Assembly (NCBI GenBank): GCA_017437005.1
Contig: JAFSBZ010000026.1
Coordinates: forward strand, 1 to 64,000
Direction of reading: 5' to 3'
DNA: 64,000 nt
Origin: Clostridia bacterium
Lineage (GTDB): Bacteria; Bacillota; Clostridia; Oscillospirales; Acutalibacteraceae
Shown: positions 44,005 to 53,876 of the stretch, in pieces
How the letters are laid out: the number at the start of each line of letters is the position of its first letter
Numbering within the stretch: position 1 is the stretch's first letter
Position numbers and translations under genes: made by a program
Notes under the pieces: model-generated
Seen by the model: only the letters and a program-made list of their open reading frames with translations
The model's database searches: none
What the model was told of the DNA's origin: nothing

Positions 44005-46596
44005 ATGGCTGAGCTGTCACCAATGATGCGACAGTATATGGAAATAAAAGAGGCAAACCAAGACTGCATTATCTTTTATCGATTGGGCGATTTCTATGAA
44101 ATGTTCTTTGATGATGCTGTAAAAGGCTCTGAAGAACTTGAACTCACCCTTACCGGCAGAGACTGCGGTTTAGATGAACGCGCCCCAATGTGCGGTGTGC
44201 CGTACCACAGTAGTGAAGGTTATATTGCCCGTTTGGTTGAAAAGGGATACAAGGTTGCTATTTGCGAGCAAATAGAGGATCCCGCTACTGCCAAGGGTAT
44301 TGTAAAGCGTGATATTGTTCGTATTGTTACCCCGGGTACCGTAATCGAGGGTGAAATGCTTGATGAGGGCCGCAATAACTATTTGGCATCCATTTGTGAA
44401 AAACAAAATAAAATTGGCGTCTGCTTTGCTGATGCATCAACGGGTGAAGCCCACGTAACCGAGCTTTCTGGCGAGGATATGTACACAGAGCTTCAAAACG
44501 AGATTATGCGTTTTGCCCCAAGTGAAATTTTAATTGATGCAAAGCTTAGGGATAAAATTTCTGCCTTTTTAGAAGAAAAAAATACCGCGGCAATATCGGT
44601 GCGCGACGATATGTGTTTTGATACAAATACAACCGAAGCGTTACTTTGTCAAAACTTTGGAGTTATAAGTCCCGAAAATATTGGAATAGAGGTCGGTAGC
44701 GTTTCACAAAGTGTTTTGGGCGCGGTAATTGACTATCTGCACGAAAACGGAAAAACAGGTACTATCGCAATTAAAAACGTAAATGTTTATACTTCGGCTC
44801 AGTTTATGCAGCTTGACGTAACGGCTGTACGCAATCTTGAACTATGTGAGACAATGCGTACCAAGTCAAAGCGCGGCTCACTTCTCGGTGTGCTTGACAA
44901 AACAAAAACTGCTATGGGCAAGCGCCTTATGCGCTCGTACGTTTTACAGCCGCTACTAAGCATTCCAGAAATCACTTTGCGTCAGAATGCAGTTGAGGAA
45001 TTAGCCAACGATACGGTAATGCGCTGTGAAGCACAGGAGTATATGAGCGGCATACGTGATATTGAGCGTATGATGACCAAAATAGTTTACGGTACTGCTA
45101 CTGCCAAAGAGCTTTTAGGTCTTGCAGCTACTGCACATCGTTTTCCTTACATAAAAGAGCTTTTAGCATCATCAAACTGCAAGATGCTAAAATCGATTTA
45201 TAATGATATTGATACCCTTGAGGATATAGTATCACTTATTGATGCGGCAATTAGCGAGGATGCGCCCGCTACGGTTCGCGAGGGTAAGATAATTAAAAAA
45301 GGCTATAGTGAACAGGTTGATATTCTGCGCGAGGATATGGACGGTGGCACATCACATCTTGCCGATATTGAAGCGCGTGAGCGCGAGGCTACAGGCATTA
45401 AAAATCTTCGTGTTCGTTATAACAAGGTTTTTGGTTACTATATCGAGGTTACAAATTCTTTCCTTGACAAAGTTCCCGCAAGTTATGTTCGCAAGCAAAC
45501 GCTTACAAATGCCGAGCGTTTTATAACCGACGAATTAAAACAACTTGAAAACCGTTTGCTTACAGCGAAAGATAAGGTTTTTCAACTTGAATATGAAATA
45601 TTTAACTCAATTCGCGAAACGGTAGCCGCAGCGGCAAACCGTGTGCGCACTACTGCGGCGGCAATCGCCAGACTTGACACAATGTGTTCTATGGCGCAGG
45701 TTGCGGTAGAAAATAATTATTGTCGTCCACTTGTAAACAACAGCGGTGTTATAAGCATCAAGCAAGGTAGACACCCAGTTGTTGAAAAACTGCTTAAAAC
45801 ACCATTTGTTTCTAACGATACGTATTTAGACGGTTCGAGTGACCGTTGCGCTATTATTACAGGACCTAATATGGCGGGTAAATCTACCTATATGCGTCAG
45901 GTAGCTATTATTACACTTATGGCGCAAATTGGTTCATTTGTACCTGCTCAGATGGCTGAAATTGGCGTGGTAGATGCTATATTTACCCGTGTTGGTGCGT
46001 CGGATGACCTTGCCAGCGGTCAATCTACCTTTATGGTAGAAATGAGCGAAATGGCGCATATTCTTAAAAATGCTACAAAAAACAGCTTGCTTATAATTGA
46101 TGAGATCGGTCGCGGCACCTCTACATTTGACGGTATGTCTATAGCGCGCGCTGTGCTTGAATATGTTGCCGACAAGAAAAAGCTTGGCGCAAAGAGTCTT
46201 TTTGCAACACATTATCACGAGCTTACCGAAATGGAAAACGAGCTTGACGGAATTAAGAATTATAATATCGCAGTTAAAAAACGCGGTGATGATATAATAT
46301 TCCTTCGTCGTATAGTACCTGGTGGTGCTGACGATAGCTATGGTATAGAGGTTGCAAAGCTTGGCGGCATACCCGACTCAGTAATACGCCGCGCTAAACA
46401 AATACTTAAACAAACGCTTGAAAGCGGAATTGTTACATATAAAACGGTCGAAACCAATACTGACCAAATATCACTTGAAATGCAGGGCGCTACTGACATT
46501 TTGCGCGAACTGCAGGCAATAGATGTCAATACTTTGACGCCGATCGAGGCTATGGGTGTTCTTTTTGATATTGCCAACAAAGCAAAGTCAATCTAA
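44005..46596 (+). CDS. mutS: DNA mismatch repair protein MutS
   Basis: MutS finds mismatches and uses ATP to start repair. The 863-residue protein has the mismatch-binding start with Phe and Glu in GDFYEMFFDD (the F-x-E motif), the connector and lever domains, and the ATPase: GPNMAGKSTYMRQ, LIIDEIGRGTSTFDG and FATHYHEL. The C-terminal part is normal for MutS1. ATG 44005 has AAAGGGGATAAA upstream. mutL follows after 21 bases. Confidence 0.97.
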   Translation: MAELSPMMRQYMEIKEANQDCIIFYRLGDFYEMFFDDAVKGSEELELTLTGRDCGLDERAPMCGVPYHSSEGYIARLVEKGYKVAICEQIEDPATAKGIVKRDIVRIVTPGTVIEGEMLDEGRNNYLASICEKQNKIGVCFADASTGEAHVTELSGEDMYTELQNEIMRFAPSEILIDAKLRDKISAFLEEKNTAAISVRDDMCFDTNTTEALLCQNFGVISPENIGIEVGSVSQSVLGAVIDYLHENGKTGTIAIKNVNVYTSAQFMQLDVTAVRNLELCETMRTKSKRGSLLGVLDKTKTAMGKRLMRSYVLQPLLSIPEITLRQNAVEELANDTVMRCEAQEYMSGIRDIERMMTKIVYGTATAKELLGLAATAHRFPYIKELLASSNCKMLKSIYNDIDTLEDIVSLIDAAISEDAPATVREGKIIKKGYSEQVDILREDMDGGTSHLADIEAREREATGIKNLRVRYNKVFGYYIEVTNSFLDKVPASYVRKQTLTNAERFITDELKQLENRLLTAKDKVFQLEYEIFNSIRETVAAAANRVRTTAAAIARLDTMCSMAQVAVENNYCRPLVNNSGVISIKQGRHPVVEKLLKTPFVSNDTYLDGSSDRCAIITGPNMAGKSTYMRQVAIITLMAQIGSFVPAQMAEIGVVDAIFTRVGASDDLASGQSTFMVEMSEMAHILKNATKNSLLIIDEIGRGTSTFDGMSIARAVLEYVADKKKLGAKSLFATHYHELTEMENELDGIKNYNIAVKKRGDDIIFLRRIVPGGADDSYGIEVAKLGGIPDSVIRRAKQILKQTLESGIVTYKTVETNTDQISLEMQGATDILRELQAIDVNTLTPIEAMGVLFDIANKAKSI

Positions 46597-46617
46597 ATTT
46601 AAAGAGGTGAAACAAAA

Positions 46618-48504
46618 ATGCCAAAAATTAACGTACTACCAAAATCTATTGCCGAGCTTATTGCGGCGGGTGAGGTTGTAGAAAGACCTGCATCAATCGT
46701 AAAAGAAGCGGTAGAAAATTCAATAGATGCGGGCGCCACCCACATAACCGTTGAAATTCAGCGTGGTGGCATAACCTATATTCGTATAACCGATAACGGT
46801 TGCGGTATAGCGGGCGAAGATGTGCCTAAGGCATTTTTGCGTCACGCTACAAGTAAAATTAAGCAGGCGATTGATCTTGACAGCATATCAACACTTGGTT
46901 TTCGTGGCGAAGCTTTAGCGGCCACAAGCGCGGTTTCTCGTGTTGAAATGTTTACAAAAACCGCTGATGAGGATTTTGGCACCCATTATAAAATTGAGGG
47001 TGGAGAAGAGGTTTTATACGAAGAGGTTGGTTGTCCTGACGGTACAACACTTATAGTGCGCGACCTGTTCTACAACACGCCTGCGCGTATGAAATTTCTT
47101 AAAAAAGACGTTTCCGAGGGTACTACTGTATCTGCGATTATAGAGCGTCAGGCGCTATCTCATCCTGAAATTGCCTTTAAGCTCATTCGTGATGGCAAAC
47201 AAACATTATCAACATCGGGGGATGGTAAGCTTGCTTCTGCAGTTTACAGTGTATTAGGACGTGAGATTTCAAACACACTTATTCCTGTTGATTTAGCGTT
47301 TGACGGAGTAAAGGTTAAGGGCCTTGTTTGTAAGCCTGTGGCTTGCCGCGCTTCACGAGCATATCAATTTACATTTTTAAATGGAAGGTATGTACAGTCG
47401 GGAACTATAACCGCGGCAACCGAGCAAGCGTATAAAAACAGCGCTATGGTGGGTAAATTTCCGGTGTTTGTGCTCAGTGTAGAAATACCGTTTGAGACGG
47501 TCGACGTTAATGTTCACCCTGCCAAAACGCAGGTTCGTTTTTCCGATGAAAAACGAGTTTTTACAGCTGTTTACAATGCTGTAAAAAATGCCATACTTAC
47601 GGGTGATACTCGTCCTGAAATTTCGGTCACACAACCAAAACATAACACGTTTTTGCATATGACTACCGAGCAGTATCGCCAAACAGCAGTTAGTTTGCCT
47701 GTTCAGGAAACAAAGCCGCAACCTAAAGTAGAAATAAAGCCTGAACCAACAAAGCCTATAGCCGAGCCTGTTCGTCTTAAGGCAGATAATACTCCTTTCT
47801 TTTTAAGGGAAGAATTTAAGCCTAATGTACCCGAAAATAAAACGGTTGTCGATATAGCAAAAGAACCTGTTAAAGAAATTTCAGCAGAAGAAAAAACTGA
47901 ATATATGCCGCAACAGGTCGAAAAAGAATATTCGCCTAAAGAAGAAATTAAGCTTATTGGTGAGGCATTTAATACATATATTGCCGCTCAAAAGGGCGAA
48001 AGTATCTTTCTTATAGATAAGCACGCGGCGCACGAGCGAATACTTTTTAATAAGCTAAAGTCTGATCATATTATTGAAAGTCAGGCATTACTTATTCCTG
48101 CCAGCGTAAAGCTTATCGGTGATGAATACAGCGCGGTTGTAAACAATTTGGACTTGCTTGCCGAATATGGTTTTGAGGTAGAGGATTTTGGCAACGAATC
48201 TGTTATGGTACGCGCTATTCCCGCAATGCTTGATAAGCAAGATGCCGAAGGCATTATAATTGAGGCGGCAAAAAATCTTGCCGAAAAAGGCAACGTCAGT
48301 CTTGAGCGTATTGATGATATACTTCATTCGGTAGCCTGTAAGGCGGCTATAAAAGCAGGATATATAACCTCAGATACCGAACGGCTTAATCTTGCAATAA
48401 AGGTGTTAAATGATAACGAGGTTATGTATTGTCCTCATGGCAGACCGGTTGCATTTGAAATTAAAAAATACAACCTTGAAAAATATTTTGGAAGAATTCA
48501 ATGA
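46618..48504 (+). CDS. mutL: DNA mismatch repair protein MutL
   Basis: MutL couples MutS to strand cutting. The 628-residue protein has the GHKL ATPase motifs: EAVENSIDAGA, DNGCGI, LGFRGEALAA and the final ATPase Lys in VNVHPAKTQVRF. A Pro/Glu-rich linker (about 345-440) joins the C-terminal domain. The endonuclease motif DQHAxxExxxxE is here DKHAAHERILFN, so the last Glu is Asn. ACKAAIKAG and CPHGRP, the other metal motifs, are kept. It overlaps miaA by 4 bases. Confidence 0.95.
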   Translation: MPKINVLPKSIAELIAAGEVVERPASIVKEAVENSIDAGATHITVEIQRGGITYIRITDNGCGIAGEDVPKAFLRHATSKIKQAIDLDSISTLGFRGEALAATSAVSRVEMFTKTADEDFGTHYKIEGGEEVLYEEVGCPDGTTLIVRDLFYNTPARMKFLKKDVSEGTTVSAIIERQALSHPEIAFKLIRDGKQTLSTSGDGKLASAVYSVLGREISNTLIPVDLAFDGVKVKGLVCKPVACRASRAYQFTFLNGRYVQSGTITAATEQAYKNSAMVGKFPVFVLSVEIPFETVDVNVHPAKTQVRFSDEKRVFTAVYNAVKNAILTGDTRPEISVTQPKHNTFLHMTTEQYRQTAVSLPVQETKPQPKVEIKPEPTKPIAEPVRLKADNTPFFLREEFKPNVPENKTVVDIAKEPVKEISAEEKTEYMPQQVEKEYSPKEEIKLIGEAFNTYIAAQKGESIFLIDKHAAHERILFNKLKSDHIIESQALLIPASVKLIGDEYSAVVNNLDLLAEYGFEVEDFGNESVMVRAIPAMLDKQDAEGIIIEAAKNLAEKGNVSLERIDDILHSVACKAAIKAGYITSDTERLNLAIKVLNDNEVMYCPHGRPVAFEIKKYNLEKYFGRIQ

Positions 48505-49436
48505 AAAAACAAAAAATTATTTGTGTGGTAGGTCCCACAGCTTCAGGAAAAACAGCGCTTGGTATAGCCTTGGCAAAGCACTTTGACGGTGAGGTAATAT
48601 CGGCTGACTCTATGCAGATATATTGCGATATGCACATAGCATCTGCGGCGCCCGATATCGCCGAAACACAGGGTATACCTCATCATATGGTAGAATTTTT
48701 ACCGTATGGTAGCAGCTTTACTGTTGCTGATTACGTAAAGGCGGCAAGGGAAAGAATTGCAGAGGTTGCATCACGTGGAAAAATGCCGATAATAGTTGGC
48801 GGCACAGGGCTTTATATAAATTCACTTGTCAATAATGTAGAATTTACCGAACAAAAAACCGATTACAAGCTTCGCACTCGCATTACTGAAGAATTTGACC
48901 GCGTGGGTGGAGCAGAAATGCTTGAGCGTCTTCGCAAAATTGACCCTATGGCTGCCCAAAAGCTACACGAAAACGACAAACGCAGAATAATCCGCGCTTT
49001 TGAAATTTATGAAAGTACGGGTAATACAAAATCGTTTAACGACGAACAATCAGTAAAAAATCAATCGCCATACGCTGTGTGTATTATAGGCATTACGTAT
49101 CGCGATCGAGAAAAATTATACGATAGAATTAACAACCGCGTAGACATAATGCTTCAAAACGGACTATTGGCCGAGGCGCGTTCGGCATTTGACAAAAATT
49201 TAGGTGGCGGAGCTGTTCAGGCAATTGGGCACAAGGAATTTTTTGACTGCTTTAGAGGTGAAATTTCGCTCGATGAAGCGGTAGAAAATCTTAAACGTTC
49301 TACCCGTCGATATGCCAAGCGTCAGCTTACGTGGTTTAATAAAGATAGGCGCGTAAACTGGATATACAAGGATGAAACTGATGATGCCGAGAGCATATCA
49401 ATTAAAATAGCGGAAAGGGAGGAAATGTATGGGTGA
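48501..49436 (+). CDS. miaA: tRNA dimethylallyltransferase
   Basis: MiaA adds a dimethylallyl group to A37 of tRNAs reading UNN codons, the step before MiaB. The 311-residue protein has the P-loop GPTASGKTALGIALA, the DSMQIY catalytic Asp, PIIVGGTGLYINSLV and KRSTRRYAKRQLTWF. All are family signatures. It overlaps mutL by 4 bases and the next gene by 8, so it is coupled to both. A mutL-miaA order is common in bacteria. Confidence 0.97.
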   Translation: MKKQKIICVVGPTASGKTALGIALAKHFDGEVISADSMQIYCDMHIASAAPDIAETQGIPHHMVEFLPYGSSFTVADYVKAARERIAEVASRGKMPIIVGGTGLYINSLVNNVEFTEQKTDYKLRTRITEEFDRVGGAEMLERLRKIDPMAAQKLHENDKRRIIRAFEIYESTGNTKSFNDEQSVKNQSPYAVCIIGITYRDREKLYDRINNRVDIMLQNGLLAEARSAFDKNLGGGAVQAIGHKEFFDCFRGEISLDEAVENLKRSTRRYAKRQLTWFNKDRRVNWIYKDETDDAESISIKIAEREEMYG

Positions 49437-50634
49437 GCATAAAGCGTTAAAAGTTATACTTTGCATAATTTTGGTTGTTTTTATAGGCAATCAAATTTAT
49501 TCTTCGGTTTATAAACCGATAACCACGGTAAGCGCCGAGCATTATACTGCGACTGAGGGATTTAAAATACAAGGAATTGTTATACGTGAAGAAAAGACAA
49601 TCACTTCAAACCACTCGGGCGCAATGCATTTTGTTTTGAGCAGCGGTGAGCGTGTTGCAAAAAACGGCGTTATTGCAAATATTTATTCAAATGCCGATAC
49701 ATCGGTTAAGGTAAATAGAATCGAACAATTAAAGCAACGTATTGCAGATATCGAGGAAATGCAGGGATATAACGACGTTGAGGCGGCAGACATTTCGCTT
49801 GTGAACAATAAAGTAAACGGTTCGCTTAACGCAATGATACGAGGGGTTGCGACGGGTGATTTTTCGTCTTTTGAAGCCGATTCTGCAGAGCTTCTTACAA
49901 ATATTAGTCGTAGACAAATGATAACGGGCGAGCAAACCGATTTTTCGGTGCGTCTTAATGAACTTAAAGCCGAGCTTGATGGCCTTAATGCTTCGCTTCC
50001 TCAGCCGGTAGGTAATATAACCACCGATGTATCGGGATATTTTGTGTCAAGCGTTGACGGATATGAAAGTGTGCTTTCTTGTGATAATATAGATAATGTT
50101 ACTCCCGAGTATATTGATCAACTAAAACCTGAAAGCATATCAAACACAGCGGTCGGAAAAATCGTGTCGGGTTATACCTGGTATATAGCGGCAAAGGTTG
50201 ATATAAGCGAATCACTAAAATATAAAGTCGGTGATAAACTTACATTAAAAACAACCATCAAATCCACGCCTGAGCTTTACGTAAAACTTGAAAAAATTAA
50301 CACTTCAGAAAACACCGATACCGCTGTTATGATTTTTTCTTGTCAACAAATGAACAGCGAGTTGGCATCGATAAGAAAGGGCGCGCTGACCATAATTAAC
50401 AGCACCTATTCAGGACTTAGAATTCCCACCAAATCGCTTCGTGTACAAGAGGGAAAAACAGGCGTGTATATTCGTTCGGGTATGATGGTGAAGTTTGTTG
50501 AAGTTAAGGTTATTTATCGTACCGATGAATATATTATTTGTGAACAAGAAATCAGTAATGACCAGGTGTTACGTCTATATGATGATGTTGTTGTAAAGGG
50601 GAAAAGGCTTTATGATGGAAAAGTCATCGATTGA
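49429..50634 (+). CDS. HlyD-like membrane protein of the division cluster
   Basis: This 401-residue protein has one N-terminal membrane helix (about 8-25), then a barrel-sandwich-like half-motif GAMHFVLSSGERVAKNGVIA, a coiled coil (about 92-115 and 165-185) and a second half-motif (DVSGYFVSSVDGYE). This is the layout of HlyD adaptors. No partner transporter is near. Proteins like it often sit before yggS and sepF in Clostridia, so a role at the cell envelope or septum is likely. It overlaps miaA by 8 bases and yggS by 23. Confidence 0.75.
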   Translation: MGEHKALKVILCIILVVFIGNQIYSSVYKPITTVSAEHYTATEGFKIQGIVIREEKTITSNHSGAMHFVLSSGERVAKNGVIANIYSNADTSVKVNRIEQLKQRIADIEEMQGYNDVEAADISLVNNKVNGSLNAMIRGVATGDFSSFEADSAELLTNISRRQMITGEQTDFSVRLNELKAELDGLNASLPQPVGNITTDVSGYFVSSVDGYESVLSCDNIDNVTPEYIDQLKPESISNTAVGKIVSGYTWYIAAKVDISESLKYKVGDKLTLKTTIKSTPELYVKLEKINTSENTDTAVMIFSCQQMNSELASIRKGALTIINSTYSGLRIPTKSLRVQEGKTGVYIRSGMMVKFVEVKVIYRTDEYIICEQEISNDQVLRLYDDVVVKGKRLYDGKVID

Positions 50635-51322
50635 TATTTTTGATGAAAATTATGCTACAATAACACAAAAAATTGCCAGTGCAGCCCAAAGTGTCGGAAA
50701 AAATCAAGACGATATAACATTGCTTGCTGCTACAAAAACAGTAGATGTTGATATCATAAATCACGCTATAAAATCCGGAATAAAGTTTATAGGTGAAAAC
50801 AGGGTGCAGGAATTTTTGTCAAAGCATGACAGCTATCTATCGGTAAATAAACATTTTATAGGGCATTTGCAAACCAATAAGGTAAAGGATATAATTGATA
50901 AAGTGTCGCTGATACATTCGGTTGATTCTTACCGTTTAGCGCAGGAAATATCCAAGCAAGCGGTAAAGCATAATGTAGTTATGGATATTTTGCTTGAAAT
51001 TAACATAGGCAACGAGCAAAGTAAGTCCGGATTTACCGCTCACGAGGTATTTGAAGCTGTAGAAAAAATTGCAAAATTTGACAATATAAAAATAAAAGGA
51101 CTTATGGCTATTCCGCCCGTTTGCGAAAATCCACAACAAAATAGGCCCTATTTTGCAAAAATGAATAAACTGTTTATTGACATTGGAGCAAAAAAATTAG
51201 ATAATAGTAGTATGGAAATTTTGTCTATGGGTATGTCTGATGACTACGAGGTTGCTATTCAAGAGGGGGCCAATATGGTTCGACTTGGGACAGCTCTTTT
51301 TGGAAGACGAAATTACAACTAA
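50612..51322 (+). CDS. PLP homeostasis protein (YggS/YlmE family)
   Basis: This 236-residue protein binds PLP in a single TIM-barrel domain and keeps PLP balance; it has no known enzyme activity. It has LAATKTVDVD with the PLP lysine, IGENRVQEF, HFIGHLQTNKV, LLEINIGNEQSKSG and LSMGMSDDYEVAIQEGANMVRLGTALFG; these are all family marks. It begins inside the end of the HlyD-like gene. It stands in the ylm order (yggS-sepF-ylmH-divIVA). Confidence 0.95.
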   Translation: MMEKSSIDIFDENYATITQKIASAAQSVGKNQDDITLLAATKTVDVDIINHAIKSGIKFIGENRVQEFLSKHDSYLSVNKHFIGHLQTNKVKDIIDKVSLIHSVDSYRLAQEISKQAVKHNVVMDILLEINIGNEQSKSGFTAHEVFEAVEKIAKFDNIKIKGLMAIPPVCENPQQNRPYFAKMNKLFIDIGAKKLDNSSMEILSMGMSDDYEVAIQEGANMVRLGTALFGRRNYN

Positions 51323-51341
51323 TAACAAAGGAAGTGTGTTT

Positions 51342-51803
51342 ATGAAATTGTTTGATCGAATTAAAAATATCGTATTTGTATCGGATGAAGAAGAATACGA
51401 AAACGAAACTGAGGAAGAAACCAGACAACCGGTTCGTGAAACGGTAGAAGAACCTATTTATACAACTAAGAAAGAGGTAACTCCAAAATTGATTAAATCA
51501 AAAACAGCTAATTACTCGGAAAATTCAAGTATGCATTTAATTCTTGAAAGACCAACACGTTATGATGACGTAACCTCTATTGCAGATAAGCTAAGCGTTG
51601 GAAAGGCTATAGTTATCAACCTTGAGGAAACACCTAAGGATATACAACGTCGTATAGTTGACTTTTTGTGTGGCGCGGCATATGCGCACGGCGGCGTTAT
51701 GAAAACGATTTCAAAAAATATTTTTATAGTTGCGGCGCGTGGCGTAGATGTTACAGGTGAGCTTCTTGGCGACGATTTTGACGATGACCGTATTTACTTT
51801 TAA
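51342..51803 (+). CDS. sepF: Cell division protein SepF
   Basis: SepF anchors FtsZ to the membrane. The 153-residue protein starts with the amphipathic helix MKLFDRIKNIVF, which binds the membrane, followed by an acidic, variable linker (about 17-60). The C-terminal core (LILERPTRYDDVTSIADKL to GVDVTGELLG) is the FtsZ-binding SepF fold. ATG 51342 has AAAGGAAGTG upstream; the longer frame from 51240 overlaps yggS and is not real. Its stop overlaps ylmH by one base. Confidence 0.95.
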   Translation: MKLFDRIKNIVFVSDEEEYENETEEETRQPVRETVEEPIYTTKKEVTPKLIKSKTANYSENSSMHLILERPTRYDDVTSIADKLSVGKAIVINLEETPKDIQRRIVDFLCGAAYAHGGVMKTISKNIFIVAARGVDVTGELLGDDFDDDRIYF

Positions 51804-52534
51804 TGGATAGCAAGCTTTTAATTGCAAGAATTGAAGATTTAAAGCAGATATGTAATAAAACAAATTCACCAAAGTTTATAGGCTTTTTAACATCGCAGGA
51901 AGCGGCTGTCGCGGTGAATAGATTTGTTTTTGGCGAAAAATATTGTTTATCAGGCGGTTATGCCGCTGCCGATAGGGTAGTGCTTGGTGTTTTGCCTGAT
52001 TGGTGCGACGAACCTACCTTTCCCTTAAAAGCAGTTACGTTTACATATCGCGAGTGCGATACGCTTTCGCATCGTGATTTTTTGGGTGCTTTAATGGCAC
52101 TTGGCATCACAAGAGAATCGGTTGGCGATATACTTGTCGAAAAGGGAAGAGCCGTTGTGTTTGTGATGGACGATATTTTAAATTTTGTTTTAACACAGCT
52201 TGAAAAAGTAGGCAATGTCGGTGTGTCGGTTGCTGAAGGATTTGTTGAACCACTGCCGCAAGCAAGCAAAAAACAGTCTTTAAGCACTACGGTGGCATCA
52301 ACTCGCATTGATTGTGTTGTGTCGGCGGTTTGTAATATATCAAGAGGACAAGCAACACAAAAAATTTCTGACGGCTTTGTTTCAATAAATTCATTGTGTG
52401 TTACAAAGCCCACCGTAAATGTAAAGCCTGAAGATAAAATTACAATAAGGCAAAAGGGTAAATTTGAAATAACTTCTTGCGATGGATATTCAAAATCGGG
52501 AAGAATTATTTTAAAATATGATAAATACGTATAG
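51803..52534 (+). CDS. YlmH-type S4 RNA-binding protein
   Basis: This 243-residue protein has a first part matching the YlmH N-terminal domain (SPKFIGFLTSQEAAVA, FGEKYCLSGGYAAADRVVLG) and an S4 domain at about 170-225 (RIDCVVSAVCNISRGQA, GFVSINSLCVTKP). In Bacillus it binds stalled ribosomal complexes. ATG 51803 overlaps the sepF stop. The order in the division cluster supports the call. Confidence 0.9.
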   Translation: MDSKLLIARIEDLKQICNKTNSPKFIGFLTSQEAAVAVNRFVFGEKYCLSGGYAAADRVVLGVLPDWCDEPTFPLKAVTFTYRECDTLSHRDFLGALMALGITRESVGDILVEKGRAVVFVMDDILNFVLTQLEKVGNVGVSVAEGFVEPLPQASKKQSLSTTVASTRIDCVVSAVCNISRGQATQKISDGFVSINSLCVTKPTVNVKPEDKITIRQKGKFEITSCDGYSKSGRIILKYDKYV

Positions 52535-52546
52535 GGAGAAAAAATT

Positions 52547-53326
52547 ATGTTAAGTGCAAGTGAGATAAGAGATGTGCGTTTTGCAACCTCTATGACAGGT
52601 TACAAAAAAGAAGATGTCGATGTATTTCTCGACAAAGTAGAGGCAGACTATGAGCAGTTTGAGCGTACTTTGCATGAGATGAGCAATAAAATCAATGAAC
52701 TTAAAAACGAAATAGATGAAAGCCGAAACGCTCAGGGTAATATACAAAATGTGCTTGTAAGCGCTCAAAAATTTGCAGATCAGATTGTTGAGGAAGCAAA
52801 ACAAAAAAGTGCTGAAATAGTTGCATCTGCGCAAGCAAGCATTGAAAAAATTACCGAGCAGGAAAAGGAACTTACAAACACCTTTGACAAAAGAGCAAGC
52901 GAGCGTAAAAATGCGCTTCAAAAAGACGTTGAAGCAATTATTGCCAACGCCGAGAAAAAACAGACTGCAGTTGAAAACGCTACAAAGGATTGTGTTGCGC
53001 GTCAGCAGTTGTTGTTTAACAAAATGAAGATGGAAATTGCCGCATTTAAAGCAGAAATTTCCAACAAATACAAAGAGCATCTTGAATTAATTTCAAGTAT
53101 TCCTGATACGGTGCCAAGCGATCCTGCTGAAATTGCTGCTGCGGTATCATTGTCGTTTAATAATGTTCCTACCGTGCAAGAATATGTAGAGAACCCTCAA
53201 TCTATTGAGGTGGATAATCGTATTGAGGAAGTCGGTGAGCAAGAAATAGAAGAAAACGACGTTTCCGAACAGGTGTCTACCGGATTTGTTATAAATCTGG
53301 AAGATTTTGAAAATGACGATAACTAA
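52547..53326 (+). CDS. DivIVA-type cell division protein
   Basis: DivIVA marks negatively curved membrane at poles and septa. The 259-residue protein has the membrane-binding head (REVRFATSMTGYKKEDVD-type start, with DVFLDKVEADYEQF) and a long coiled coil from about 30 to 190. The last 60 residues are acidic and Val/Glu-rich. The start ATG 52547 has AGGGAGAAAAA upstream. It is followed by lspA after 28 bases. Confidence 0.9.
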   Translation: MLSASEIRDVRFATSMTGYKKEDVDVFLDKVEADYEQFERTLHEMSNKINELKNEIDESRNAQGNIQNVLVSAQKFADQIVEEAKQKSAEIVASAQASIEKITEQEKELTNTFDKRASERKNALQKDVEAIIANAEKKQTAVENATKDCVARQQLLFNKMKMEIAAFKAEISNKYKEHLELISSIPDTVPSDPAEIAAAVSLSFNNVPTVQEYVENPQSIEVDNRIEEVGEQEIEENDVSEQVSTGFVINLEDFENDDN

Positions 53327-53354
53327 TTACCATTTAATTTAGGAGTGCGTAAAG

Positions 53355-53876
53355 GTGATAACTTATATTTTAGCGGCAATTACGGGCGTGCTTGTATTAC
53401 TTGCCGATCAATTCACCAAAGTATATATTCAAAGTAATTTTGAAATGGCAAAATCATACGAATTTTTGCCTGGATTTATTGATATAACGTATATCCATAA
53501 CGATGGCGGCGCCTGGGGAATGTTAGGCGGTTATACGTGGCTGCTTCTTTCGGTAACAATTGTTGTTATGCTGGTTTGCATTGCTTTGTTACTAAAATAC
53601 GGCGCGCGTGATAAGTTGATGTTTTGGGCAATTACTCTTGTCTTGTCCGGCGGTATAGGTAATATGATTGACCGTGTATTCCGCGACGGAAACGTAATTG
53701 ACTTTTTACATTTTGAATTTTGGCCCACTTTCCCTGTGTTTAATGTGGCGGATTGCGCAATTGTTGTTGGTTCGGGCTTGTTGGTTTTGTACTTTTTTAA
53801 GGGAATTATTGAGGAAGAAAAACAAAAACGCAGTACCGACACAGTACAAGAGTCTCAAAAAGATGAAAATATATAA
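53355..53876 (+). CDS. lspA: Lipoprotein signal peptidase
   Basis: LspA cuts the signal peptide from prolipoproteins in the membrane. The 173-residue protein has four membrane helices. The catalytic Asp pair lies in NMIDRVFRDGNVIDF and in FNVADCAIVVG. The conserved Asn-x-Gly-Ala stretch is HNDGGAWGML. A charged tail of about 20 residues ends it. The start is GTG 53355, 10 bases after AGGAG. It overlaps rluD by 14 bases. The many lipoproteins in this window are its natural clients. Confidence 0.95.
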   Translation: MITYILAAITGVLVLLADQFTKVYIQSNFEMAKSYEFLPGFIDITYIHNDGGAWGMLGGYTWLLLSVTIVVMLVCIALLLKYGARDKLMFWAITLVLSGGIGNMIDRVFRDGNVIDFLHFEFWPTFPVFNVADCAIVVGSGLLVLYFFKGIIEEEKQKRSTDTVQESQKDENI

